Positions 1 through 5,357 of a stretch of DNA of 7,967 nucleotides are shown one piece after another (the stretch's first letter is position 1; each line of letters opens with the position of its first letter). Made by a program: the position numbers and the translations under genes. The notes under the pieces are model-generated. The model saw only the letters and a list, made by a program, of their open reading frames with translations, did no database searches and was not told the origin of the DNA. This DNA comes from CAXGTL01 sp964645705 (GTDB lineage: Archaea; Nanobdellota; Nanobdellia; Woesearchaeales; CAXGTL01). Location: positions 1-7,967 of the forward strand of contig CAZYAB010000014.1 of the NCBI GenBank assembly GCA_964645705.1, given 5' to 3'.

Positions 1-492
1 ATTGAAGACAAATTTAATTTTGATAAATTAGATGGAAAAACAGTAATAGTGCCTGATGATATAGTTGATACAGGAGGCACACAATTAAGAGCGTGTGGAT
101 GGATCAATATTGTTCATCCAGAGCTGAATCATTTTTTAGGAAAACCCAAAGACGTTATTATTTATGCAACTCATGCAGTATTTGCAGGTGAAATGCATGA
201 TGATGTACAAGAAACTTTGATAAAAACAGGTGCAAAAGAAATCATTCTAACTAATTCAAGGCCTTACATAACTCACCACACTATTTATGAATTTAGAAAA
301 TATGTTTCTATCATAAGGACTGCAAGATTATTTGCAAATGCAATAGTCCAATGTTGTGAAAAAGACAGACACCCTGATGATTATTATAAATATGACTCTG
401 TAGAAGAATTAAACAAAGACGTCAGCAGAATGTATAATGTTAAAAATTATTTCTCAATAAGAAAAGAAGAAGTAGAAGAGATAACTCATTGA
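1..492 (+). CDS. prs: Ribose-phosphate pyrophosphokinase (PRPP synthetase), C-terminal part, 5' truncated
   Basis: The reading frame is open from base 1, so the gene begins upstream of the window; 163 residues and the TGA stop are visible. The enzyme transfers pyrophosphate from ATP to ribose 5-phosphate to make PRPP for nucleotide and histidine synthesis in the cytoplasm. Visible residues 15-27 carry the type I phosphoribosyltransferase loop (VIVPDDIVDTGGT), which binds ribose 5-phosphate. Residues 57-63 (THAVFAG) match the conserved THGxFSG strand of PRPP synthetases, and ILTNS at about 76-80 matches the following TN strand. The segment between loop and THAVFAG is about nine residues longer than in human PRPS1, as I recall that sequence. 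About 45 residues follow the usual end of the family and have no motif I recognise. A different type I phosphoribosyltransferase is less likely because of the THAVFAG block. Its stop abuts the stop of the convergent transporter gene. Confidence 0.85.
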   Translation: MEDKFNFDKLDGKTVIVPDDIVDTGGTQLRACGWINIVHPELNHFLGKPKDVIIYATHAVFAGEMHDDVQETLIKTGAKEIILTNSRPYITHHTIYEFRKYVSIIRTARLFANAIVQCCEKDRHPDDYYKYDSVEELNKDVSRMYNVKNYFSIRKEEVEEITH

Positions 493-1374
493 TTATTTTC
501 TCTTAATCCTATACAACCACAGAAAATACATTACATAAAATGCAGACAAAAATGCATATATTGCTAATGGAACAATTGTTTTGGGTGAGAAAAATAATAA
601 ACACAAACCCAGAGCAAAATTACCATTTTTCTGAGATGCAAATAACACATAAAGCGGAGCTATTTTCTTTGGTTGATTTTTTGTTAAGTAATATGCAACA
701 GTCATTGGTAAGAATATTAGGATTACAAAAACAATAATAACAGGAACCAATGACATGTAATTTTGCATTATTGTGTCTCTTGATAATGCAATTCCTATGT
801 AAATATTAAAGAACAATATTATATTGATTGCTTCTTTAAAATCATACTTAATATTATTATGCATGAACCTTGAAACAATGAATGGAATTATTATTAATAA
901 AATCAATACTTTGATCAATTCAACTATATTAACAGAACTACCAAATATAAAAAACACCATCAAAGGAGTATAAATCAATGCAAAAAAATAAGCAAGTGTT
1001 TCAGTAAACATTGCTTTTTTCACGTCTGCTTTTGACAAGTATGCAAGAGTTATTACTAATACAGCAGGCGGTCCGCAAGCCAACATCTTAAACGGAATAC
1101 TATAATCTTTATCAGCTATGAACAAGCTCGCAATCAATAAAATTCCTGAAAAAACAACATAGTTAAGAAAAAGATTTTTAAAACCAAACACAAAGTTCTT
1201 TTTACTCAGCTTTGGTGTTTTCATTGTCTTCATTGAGAACAACATCATGAACATTAGTAAAGGAAGAACAGCTGGTTTTAGTGCTTCACCATACTGCGGC
1301 ATTAAGAATGCAACAACTATAGAAATCGCAAGCATTAACTGAGAATTTCTTAATATATTTACAATTACATTCAT
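493..1374 (-). CDS. BASS-family (bile acid:sodium symporter-like) membrane transporter
   Basis: A 293-residue, very hydrophobic protein with about nine or ten predicted membrane helices, including residues 8-27, 66-86, 147-170, 206-229 and 264-288. It ends in a basic tail (RIKRK). Two blocks match the BASS fold of sodium-coupled organic anion transporters. CGPPAVLVITLAYLSKAD (about 99-116) corresponds to the conserved discontinuous helix usually written CPGGxxSNxxTxLAxGD. ASQKNGNFALGL (about 246-257) corresponds to the QNSGLA helix. Both blocks help form the sodium sites and crossover in known structures. The substrate cannot be told; family members carry bile acids, pantoate, pyruvate or other organic anions. 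A TATA box 23-30 bases before the ATG implies a leaderless, single-gene transcript. The stop codon abuts that of the PRPP synthetase gene with no spacer. Confidence 0.8.
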   Translation of the reverse strand: MNVIVNILRNSQLMLAISIVVAFLMPQYGEALKPAVLPLLMFMMLFSMKTMKTPKLSKKNFVFGFKNLFLNYVVFSGILLIASLFIADKDYSIPFKMLACGPPAVLVITLAYLSKADVKKAMFTETLAYFFALIYTPLMVFFIFGSSVNIVELIKVLILLIIIPFIVSRFMHNNIKYDFKEAINIILFFNIYIGIALSRDTIMQNYMSLVPVIIVFVILIFLPMTVAYYLTKNQPKKIAPLYVLFASQKNGNFALGLCLLFFSPKTIVPLAIYAFLSAFYVMYFLWLYRIKRK

Positions 1375-1396
1375 ATAATATTTTATAGAGAATTAG

Positions 1397-1404
1397 TATA
1401 TAAA
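1397..1404 (-). promoter_or_regulatory. TATA box of the BASS transporter gene
   Basis: On the - strand this reads TTTATATA, 23-30 bases before the ATG at 1374. That spacing puts transcription initiation at or next to the start codon, typical of leaderless archaeal mRNAs. No Shine-Dalgarno sequence is seen. Confidence 0.6.
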
Positions 1405-1430
1405 TTTATTCCTTTACAATCTTACTAATG

Positions 1431-1478
1431 TCAGAAATCGTAGATTTCTGATCATGATCAAGAATCTATGATTCTTGA
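1431..1478. repeat. Tandem pair of 9-bp/3-nt hairpins around a palindromic spacer
   Basis: TCAGAAATC (1431-1439) pairs perfectly with GATTTCTGA (1443-1451) around a GTA loop. TCAAGAATC (1458-1466) pairs perfectly with GATTCTTGA (1470-1478) around a TAT loop. The six bases between them, TCATGA (1452-1457), are themselves a palindrome, and the central 12 bases 1449-1460 (TGATCATGATCA) are also fully self-complementary. The two hairpins resemble each other in sequence. The element sits between the BASS transporter promoter and the 3' end of the small cysteine-rich gene, and the second hairpin contains the last codons and stop of that gene. It could be a terminator or 3'-end processing signal for the small gene, an operator, or a dispersed palindromic repeat. 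No long T tract follows on either strand, so a classic intrinsic terminator is not certain. Confidence 0.7.
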
Positions 1479-1619
1479 CACATTGTTTTTCTCAACAATT
1501 TCAGGCATTTCCATCTTCTGAGTACAAACCTGCTTCATTTCCCAATGATACCAGCACTTGTTTCCATGCATCTTCCAAAATGCGCAGTTTGAACAAACTT
1601 GATTTATTTTTTCAGCCAT
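1458..1619 (-). CDS. Small four-cysteine protein, 53 aa, probable zinc binder
   Basis: The frame opens with ATG at 1619 and closes with TGA at 1460-1458. Cysteines lie at residues 9, 12, 22 and 32 (C-x2-C-x9-C-x9-C), with an aromatic-rich stretch KCWYHWEMKQVC at 21-32 and two histidines at 18 and 25. Four Cys in this spacing suggest a single structural zinc site; a redox or iron-sulfur role cannot be excluded. No family is recognised. It is supported as a real gene by the cysteine and aromatic pattern, by a TATA-like box about 26-35 bases upstream, and by filling an otherwise empty gap. The last few codons lie inside the second hairpin of the neighbouring palindromic element, so the C-terminal residues (SRIIDS) may be dictated by the DNA structure rather than by protein function. 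Confidence 0.65.
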   Translation of the reverse strand: MAEKINQVCSNCAFWKMHGNKCWYHWEMKQVCTQKMEMPEIVEKNNVSRIIDS

Positions 1620-1644
1620 GTTAAAAAGAAAAGAAAACTAAGTT

Positions 1645-1654
1645 ATATTTAAAT
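1645..1654 (-). promoter_or_regulatory. TATA-like box of the four-cysteine protein gene
   Basis: On the - strand this reads ATTTAAATAT, 26-35 bases before the ATG at 1619. Together with the + strand TATA box at 1677-1690 it makes the 90-base gap 1620-1709 a compact divergent promoter region. Confidence 0.5.
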
Positions 1655-1676
1655 CTTACCAAATCAATACACAATA

Positions 1677-1690
1677 TTTATATATAAATA
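1677..1690 (+). promoter_or_regulatory. TATA box of the four-helix membrane protein gene
   Basis: TTTATATATAAATA is centred about 27 bases before the ATG at 1710, which is the archaeal TATA-to-TSS distance. The transcript is probably leaderless; no Shine-Dalgarno sequence is present. Confidence 0.6.
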
Positions 1691-1709
1691 CACCAACATA
1701 TTATATATT

Positions 1710-2369
1710 ATGAAAAAAGAGGTTATAAACTATCTAGATGTCATTTTTATCAAGTATAGTTTACAAAGAAAAATAAAATATTCACTTGCGTCTAGCTTTA
1801 TCATTAGCTTTCTTCTGATGATAATGTTTGACTTTCACAACAATATTGGCATAGCAAGATTCTTTTTATTAACAAGTTTTTTTGTTTGTTTTTTCTTAAT
1901 ATTTATGTCTATTAGTTCAAAGTTTGTAAGACCAACAGTGATAACAAAAAAAATAGACAAATTTAACATATTAAAAACAATAAAATTCAGACTAAAACAA
2001 ACACACAGACCAATTGCTTATGCAGTTATTATTGTGCTAAGCTTATACACACTTTTCTTAATAATATTCACATTATTTAATTATTCTTTATTCAAACTAT
2101 ATCTTATAATCATATTATTGTTTACAACAGTCATATATTACTTATTATTTTTTTATAATAAATTCAGTTATTCTATAACTAAAAAAGGAATAATAATCAA
2201 AGGCATAAGAACACCAAAGCTTTATAGATGGGACAAGATGAGCAATTATAAGATAAAAAGAACATCATTATATATATATTTCAAAAACTCAAAATACTTT
2301 ATAACTCTGCCTTATAAAAAGAGTGTAAATTCTTATCTTAAGAAATATATCAAAAATAGAAAAAAATAA
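1710..2369 (+). CDS. Four-helix membrane protein with C-terminal PH-like domain, 219 aa
   Basis: Hydrophobic segments lie at about residues 25-40, 51-68, 102-123 and 127-148, arranged as two hairpins split by a basic loop (about 71-100). The C-terminal ~65 residues are soluble, very basic and beta-rich. They begin YSITKKGIIIKG and go on to YRWDKMSNYKIKR, which resembles the start of the bacterial PH-like domain found in small membrane proteins (YcxB/DUF304 type: strand, 'GI', basic strand, then a W with D/E). That assignment rests on pattern alone and is not firm. The lysine-rich tail would be cytoplasmic by the positive-inside rule. The start is the first ATG after the TATA box. The gene is alone on this strand and converges on the lipoprotein gene. 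Function is unknown. Confidence 0.65.
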   Translation: MKKEVINYLDVIFIKYSLQRKIKYSLASSFIISFLLMIMFDFHNNIGIARFFLLTSFFVCFFLIFMSISSKFVRPTVITKKIDKFNILKTIKFRLKQTHRPIAYAVIIVLSLYTLFLIIFTLFNYSLFKLYLIIILLFTTVIYYLLFFYNKFSYSITKKGIIIKGIRTPKLYRWDKMSNYKIKRTSLYIYFKNSKYFITLPYKKSVNSYLKKYIKNRKK

Positions 2370-2403
2370 AAGAAAATAGAAAATCTATTTAATGATTATT
2401 TTT
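2355..2403. terminator. Shared bidirectional terminator region
   Basis: Two convergent genes end here with 15 bases between stops. AAATAGA (2374-2380) pairs with TCTATTT (2384-2390) around an AAA loop, and a T5 run follows on the + strand at 2399-2403. On the - strand the region 2355-2383 is almost pure T with some A, which suits archaeal T-tract termination of the lipoprotein transcript. The hairpin is A/T-rich and weak, so the T tracts are the better evidence. Confidence 0.4.
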
Positions 2404-2984
2404 CCTCTTAATAATCTTGTTTCTAGATCTTCTTCATCATCTAATCTACATTTACCCTTGTCAGCGCAAGTTATTAAAGGATCTTGACAATCTTCATCTT
2501 CTTCTTCATCATATTCATCAAAATCACATTCTTCTAATTCATCACAGTCGCTATCTGAATAACAATCTCTTCCAGATTCTTCTATTCTTACATCAGGGCA
2601 ATAATCACCGCAAGTGAAAGTAAATTCTCCTTTTCTATCTGCTGAGAATTCTTCTTTAATTTCAAGGTCAGTAGGAATTCTAGTATTGATACCAAAAGCA
2701 TCTAATCTAAATCCACCTTCTGCTTCAGGACTTGTTAATCTTAATAAAACCAAATCACCTTGATCAACTTCAATCACACTAGGATAGAACCTATTTCCAC
2801 TCATTCTTATGTTAACTATTTTTTTATTTGGTTCTGAAGTTTCATCGCCAGTTGTTATTAAACTAGAATCATCTATATTTATACTATCTAGATCAATTTC
2901 TTCACTTTCACAGCTACTTAATAAAAATAAGCTTGTTAATATAGAAACAACAACCAAAAACATCAATATCTTAATTATCTTCAT
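2385..2984 (-). CDS. Secreted lipoprotein: degenerate CuA-type cupredoxin with inserted acidic six-cysteine module
   Basis: This is a 199-aa protein. Residues 1-24 are a lipoprotein signal peptide (KIIK, hydrophobic core, lipobox LSSC with Cys25), followed by an acidic linker to about 55, so it should be anchored on the outside of the membrane. Residues 56-129 follow the CuA cupredoxin pattern: FYPSVIEVDQGDLVLLRL, GGFRLDAFGI, then FTFTCGDYC with Cys125 and Cys129 four apart as in CuA sites. The usual copper ligands His (before GF), His at Cys+4 and Met at Cys+7 are replaced by Gly91, Arg133 and Glu136. A highly acidic module with Cys141, 147, 153, 166, 173 and 179 follows. It starts CYSDSDC and ends KGKC, like small disulfide-rich modules. 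A final strand, RGKIIIK (193-199), resembles the GKIxV strand that normally closes a cupredoxin. Normal copper binding looks unlikely; disulfides or divalent cation binding by the acidic module are possible. Confidence 0.7.
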   Translation of the reverse strand: MKIIKILMFLVVVSILTSLFLLSSCESEEIDLDSINIDDSSLITTGDETSEPNKKIVNIRMSGNRFYPSVIEVDQGDLVLLRLTSPEAEGGFRLDAFGINTRIPTDLEIKEEFSADRKGEFTFTCGDYCPDVRIEESGRDCYSDSDCDELEECDFDEYDEEEDEDCQDPLITCADKGKCRLDDEEDLETRLLRGKIIIK

Positions 2985-3004
2985 TTTTAACTCATCCCCC
3001 GTTA

Positions 3005-3017
3005 TTTTATATATAAA
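3005..3017 (-). promoter_or_regulatory. TATA box of the lipoprotein gene
   Basis: On the - strand the region reads about TTTATATATAAAA, 21-33 bases before the ATG at 2984, which predicts a nearly leaderless transcript. A GGGGGATGAG stretch (2991-3000) lies 6 bases before the ATG and could act as a Shine-Dalgarno sequence if transcription starts a little further upstream, for example from the overlapping AT-rich stretch at 3017-3024. Confidence 0.5.
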
Positions 3018-3073
3018 TTATAAAGAGTTTTAAACCAAAACTCATATTCTTATATATGGGGAATGTTTTATCA

Positions 3074-3082
3074 TTTATATAT
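3074..3082 (+). promoter_or_regulatory. TATA box ahead of the candidate structured RNA
   Basis: TTTATATAT on the + strand predicts a transcription start near 3103-3107, some 15-20 bases before the 12-bp closing stem of the folded region. A second AT-rich box lies at 3050-3057. No + strand protein-coding gene follows, which favours an RNA product, but such boxes are common by chance in sequence this AT-rich. Confidence 0.4.
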
Positions 3083-3104
3083 CTTTCGATTATTTGCTAT
3101 ATTG

Positions 3105-3233
3105 AAGTGGTAAATGTTTCTAATGTTCATGGTGTCTGTTAAGACCAGTGAGAACACCCTACTTTGTAAAACTATCAGGGCTTTTAATTCAAAATTAATA
3201 GAACATTAAAAGTTCGAACGAACCATGAACATT
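3105..3233 (+). ncRNA. Candidate structured non-coding RNA of about 110-130 nt
   Basis: AATGTTCATGGT (3122-3133) and ACCATGAACATT (3222-3233) form a perfect 12-bp closing stem. Inside it lie GTCT/AGAC (3134-3137 with 3142-3145, tetraloop GTTA), CCCT/AGGG (3157-3160 with 3177-3180), and CTTTTAAT/ATTAAAAG (3181-3188 with 3205-3212). The last two stems are directly adjacent, so they could stack. The first inner stem starts on the base after the closing stem, giving a four-way-junction-like fold. All stems are Watson-Crick, so base pairs do not reveal the strand. The + strand is preferred because of the TATA box at 3074-3082; the 5' end is inferred from that box. On the - strand the same fold would be a 3' UTR starting on the base after the DUF1653 stop codon. 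It is not a tRNA or 5S rRNA, and I do not recognise it as SRP or RNase P RNA. Confidence 0.5.
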
Positions 3234-3461
3234 TCATTCTTCAACATATTCAAACCTTTTCATTACCTTGCCATCTCTTTCAATGGTTTCAAGAAACATT
3301 TCTTTTGGTCTTATCCACATAGTATTTCCTTCCTTACCTTTAACAGGATCAGGATGAATATAGACAACCATTTCTTCCATTGTTTCACTATGAAGAGCAA
3401 TTCCAATAACTTCAACAATCATACCTTTGAAGTGTTTGTATTTTCCTAATTTAATTTCCAT
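3234..3461 (-). CDS. DUF1653 family protein, 75 aa
   Basis: The protein shows the DUF1653 pattern across its length: GKYKHFKG (6-13), then VEVIGIALHSETMEEMVVY (16-34), a short variable loop, MWIRPKEMF (48-56), and a RFEY end. The family is made of small single-domain proteins of unknown function, mostly bacterial. ATG at 3461 is chosen because it puts the G-x-Y-x-H-[FY]-K-G motif at residue 6, as is usual. The alternative GTG at 3494 would add 11 residues with no family support and a 44-base overlap. With the ATG, the gene overlaps the end of dtdA by 11 bases in a different frame, so the two are probably cotranscribed and translationally coupled. No strong Shine-Dalgarno sequence is seen, only a weak AAAGAG. 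The stop codon lies directly against the closing stem of the structured region. Confidence 0.85.
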   Translation of the reverse strand: MEIKLGKYKHFKGMIVEVIGIALHSETMEEMVVYIHPDPVKGKEGNTMWIRPKEMFLETIERDGKVMKRFEYVEE

Positions 3462-4248
3462 TTGAAAACTCTTTTGTTCTTTTAACTTCAACACCTTTTT
3501 CTTCCATCAATTGATCACATAATTCAGTAATCTTTTGCTTATGTGGACCTAAGCCTTTCCAATCAATTACAATCAACTGAGATTTAGGAACACTTTTGTC
3601 AACAGCCTGCTTTAACAAATCAATATCCAAATGTTCAAGCATGTATTTAGGACAACAGTGTCCGATTGCAACATCACTGCCTAAGATTACTTTCTTGAAA
3701 TTAGGCATTGTATGCAAACCGCCGATTGCAACTGCTGAAATATATTTTCTAGAATTAATCTCATCAGCATTCTTAACCAAATATTCAACAACCTGTGCAA
3801 TTATTTTACCAGCTTTCTCATCTCTCCATTCTTCTTCAGTTGCACCAATTTCAATATAAATAATTGGCTTTTCAAGATAAGGCCCATGGTGAGTACATTC
3901 TGTAACAACATCATAACCTAATGCTTTAAATTCATCAGAATTATTAATTTCTTCAAGCTTAAGAAGCGCTTCTTTTAAGAAGTTTACAGGAGCAACACAC
4001 AATTGTCTATCACTCCCACCATATTCTGCTTTTGCCCAATTACCAGGAGTATGACATGACAAAGTTTTTACACCACTCTTACCTTGGTGCCTTGTTGCAA
4101 ATATAAACAAATCAGCATCTATTTCTTTATCAATATTTTCATGAAATATTGTTTCATCTTCTATAACATGAACATTATCTAAACTAAGAAAATTAAGAAT
4201 ATTCATTCCAGCAATGTCTTGCTTTGATATTATGATTGCTATCTTCAT
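3451..4248 (-). CDS. dtdA: D-aminoacyl-tRNA deacylase, archaeal/plant type (DTD2)
   Basis: A 265-residue, full-length member of the DTD2/GEK1 family found in archaea and plants. It cleaves D-amino acids from mischarged tRNAs in the cytoplasm and is unrelated to the bacterial DTD fold. The family blocks are all present: TRHQGKSGVKTLSCHTPGNW (52-71), TECTHHGPY (116-124), IEIGATEEEW (132-141), GGLHTMPNF (176-184) and IGHCCPKY (195-202). His and Cys in these blocks include the presumed metal and active-site ligands. The start ATG at 4248 follows a TATA box at about -23 to -30, so the mRNA is probably leaderless. The gene leads a two-gene unit with DUF1653, which it overlaps by 11 bases. No missing blocks are seen. 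Confidence 0.92.
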   Translation of the reverse strand: MKIAIIISKQDIAGMNILNFLSLDNVHVIEDETIFHENIDKEIDADLFIFATRHQGKSGVKTLSCHTPGNWAKAEYGGSDRQLCVAPVNFLKEALLKLEEINNSDEFKALGYDVVTECTHHGPYLEKPIIYIEIGATEEEWRDEKAGKIIAQVVEYLVKNADEINSRKYISAVAIGGLHTMPNFKKVILGSDVAIGHCCPKYMLEHLDIDLLKQAVDKSVPKSQLIVIDWKGLGPHKQKITELCDQLMEEKGVEVKRTKEFSNGN

Positions 4249-4270
4249 AATTAGGTAGAAAGAATGTGTT

Positions 4271-4278
4271 TATTTAAA
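4271..4278 (-). promoter_or_regulatory. TATA box of the dtdA-DUF1653 unit
   Basis: On the - strand the site reads TTTAAATA preceded by ACC, a plausible BRE/TATA pair, 23-30 bases before the dtdA ATG at 4248. It lies in the 47-base gap after the stop of the proteasome-like gene, so dtdA has its own promoter. Confidence 0.6.
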
Positions 4279-4295
4279 GGTTTTGTAAGATTATT

Positions 4296-5351
4296 TTATT
4301 TATATGATAATATCTCTTCTTTATTTGCATCTCTTCTATTATTAAAATCAGTTTGATATTTAATAAGATTATCAATTGTTTTATTAGCTAAAGCAAAAAC
4401 ACCTTTACCAACATTGTCTCTTAATTCTTTTCTTAAGTGTTTAATTTTATCTAATTCACCTATTTCAATTAAATCTCTTGCATATTTTTCAGAAAGGAAA
4501 GTAAAATTTCTTTGTACTTCTGAAAAATCACTAAGATCGGATTCTAATGCATAATAAATGTCTCTTAGAAACATTTTCAAGTTTCTTGCTTTTGAATCTC
4601 TTTCTGCTTTACCATCATTAGATAATTCATTAGTTACTGGTAAATTTATTTCATCAATCTCATTTAAATATTCTAAAAATAAACCATATCCATCAAATAT
4701 AATATCAGGATGATACAATCTAGATACACCATTATTCGATATAATTCCAAATTGAAGTTTATCATTAACTCCAATACTTCTTGCTGCTTTTTTTGAAAAT
4801 TCATATGTTATGGAAAAAGCATCTATAACATCTGTTATTTCACTTATCTTTCCAGCATCTTGCAAACCTTGAACATAATTATCAACAAATGGTCTACCAG
4901 AACCATCAAAACAAAAATTACGATGAGTATACAGTTTATTTCCTTTTTGAAAAGGCCCTTCCAAAATGCTTAGTGCATCTATATGAAAAATATTTAATCC
5001 GTAAGCAGTGTTTCCCCCAATAATAAAATTTGCATAATTTTCTTTATTATAATTAGATAAAACAACAAATTCTGAAAGCTCTTGTGCTAATTCTATAGCA
5101 GAACTATATTTTCTTTGCATTAATTGTGAAACTGCACTTAATATTAAACCAGAATTTCCAGTCCCCATCAACAAATTATCACCAATTCTAAAAAGTTTTT
5201 GATAATGATCCATCTTCCTACCTTGATACAATAAACTACCCATAGAATCTGCAACAAAAACAAGATATTGATCAAATTTGTCTTTTTCAGGCATATTTTC
5301 TGGAACGTTTTGTTTTGGTATAATAATTTTCATAGCTCCAATACTTGTCAT
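4296..5351 (-). CDS. Divergent proteasome beta/HslV-like Ntn hydrolase with helical C-terminal extension, 351 aa
   Basis: Residues 1-215 follow the 20S proteasome beta fold. After loss of Met the protein would start TSIGAMKI, like the TTTVGI of beta subunits and TTI of HslV, with Thr2 as N-terminal nucleophile. VADSMGS holds Asp35 (Asp17 equivalent) and HYQKLFRIGDN holds Lys52 (Lys33 equivalent); their spacing of 17 compares with 16 in proteasomes. MGTGNSG (62-68) fits the substrate-pocket glycine segment, FIIGGNT (109-115) the LLVGG strand, and DGSGRPFV (149-156) the conserved GSGSPF loop. Unusual points are an about 16-residue polar insertion (12-28) between the first two strands, no propeptide, and a mostly helical extension (216-351) rich in charged residues. 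A strong Shine-Dalgarno sequence fixes the start. It could be an active peptidase, a ligase-like relative such as connectase, or an inactive structural homologue. The fold assignment rests on motif order and spacing, not on a search. Confidence 0.72.
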   Translation of the reverse strand: MTSIGAMKIIIPKQNVPENMPEKDKFDQYLVFVADSMGSLLYQGRKMDHYQKLFRIGDNLLMGTGNSGLILSAVSQLMQRKYSSAIELAQELSEFVVLSNYNKENYANFIIGGNTAYGLNIFHIDALSILEGPFQKGNKLYTHRNFCFDGSGRPFVDNYVQGLQDAGKISEITDVIDAFSITYEFSKKAARSIGVNDKLQFGIISNNGVSRLYHPDIIFDGYGLFLEYLNEIDEINLPVTNELSNDGKAERDSKARNLKMFLRDIYYALESDLSDFSEVQRNFTFLSEKYARDLIEIGELDKIKHLRKELRDNVGKGVFALANKTIDNLIKYQTDFNNRRDANKEEILSYK

Positions 5352-5357
5352 ATTAAT

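Noticed and set aside
49..492. GTG at 49 as start of the PRPP synthetase gene
   Set aside because: The frame is open back to base 1 and the GTG encodes the Val just before the conserved PDDIVDTGGT loop, so it is internal.
540..737. 65-codon frame on the + strand
   Set aside because: Antisense to the BASS transporter gene, which has clear family motifs; the product shows no plausible features.
2417..3033. Two + strand frames across the lipoprotein gene (2417-2617 and 2809-3033)
   Set aside because: Antisense shadows; the His/Leu-rich composition of the first is the complement of the acidic Asp/Glu module.
3125..3231. tRNA or intron-containing tRNA, suggested by a GTTCATG/CATGAAC acceptor-like pair and a GTTCGAAC T-loop-like motif
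   Set aside because: The T-loop motif lacks a paired C61 and a 5-bp T stem, the D-loop equivalent is only 4 bases, and no anticodon arm with proper spacing can be drawn.
3105..3233. 5S rRNA, suggested by size and a long closing stem
   Set aside because: None of the conserved 5S internal loops is present and the fold has three inner hairpins rather than two arms.
3121..3234. MITE-like element with 12-bp terminal inverted repeats
   Set aside because: No target-site duplication flanks the repeats, and the inner nested stems fit a folded RNA better; copy number in the genome was not testable here.
3225..3449. 74-codon + strand frame over the DUF1653 gene
   Set aside because: Antisense to a recognised family; composition is that of a shadow frame.
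3462..3494. GTG start for DUF1653 adding 11 residues
   Set aside because: The family normally begins just before the G-x-Y-x-H motif, which fits the ATG at 3461.
3596..3859. 87-codon + strand frame inside dtdA
   Set aside because: Antisense to a complete, well-conserved dtdA.
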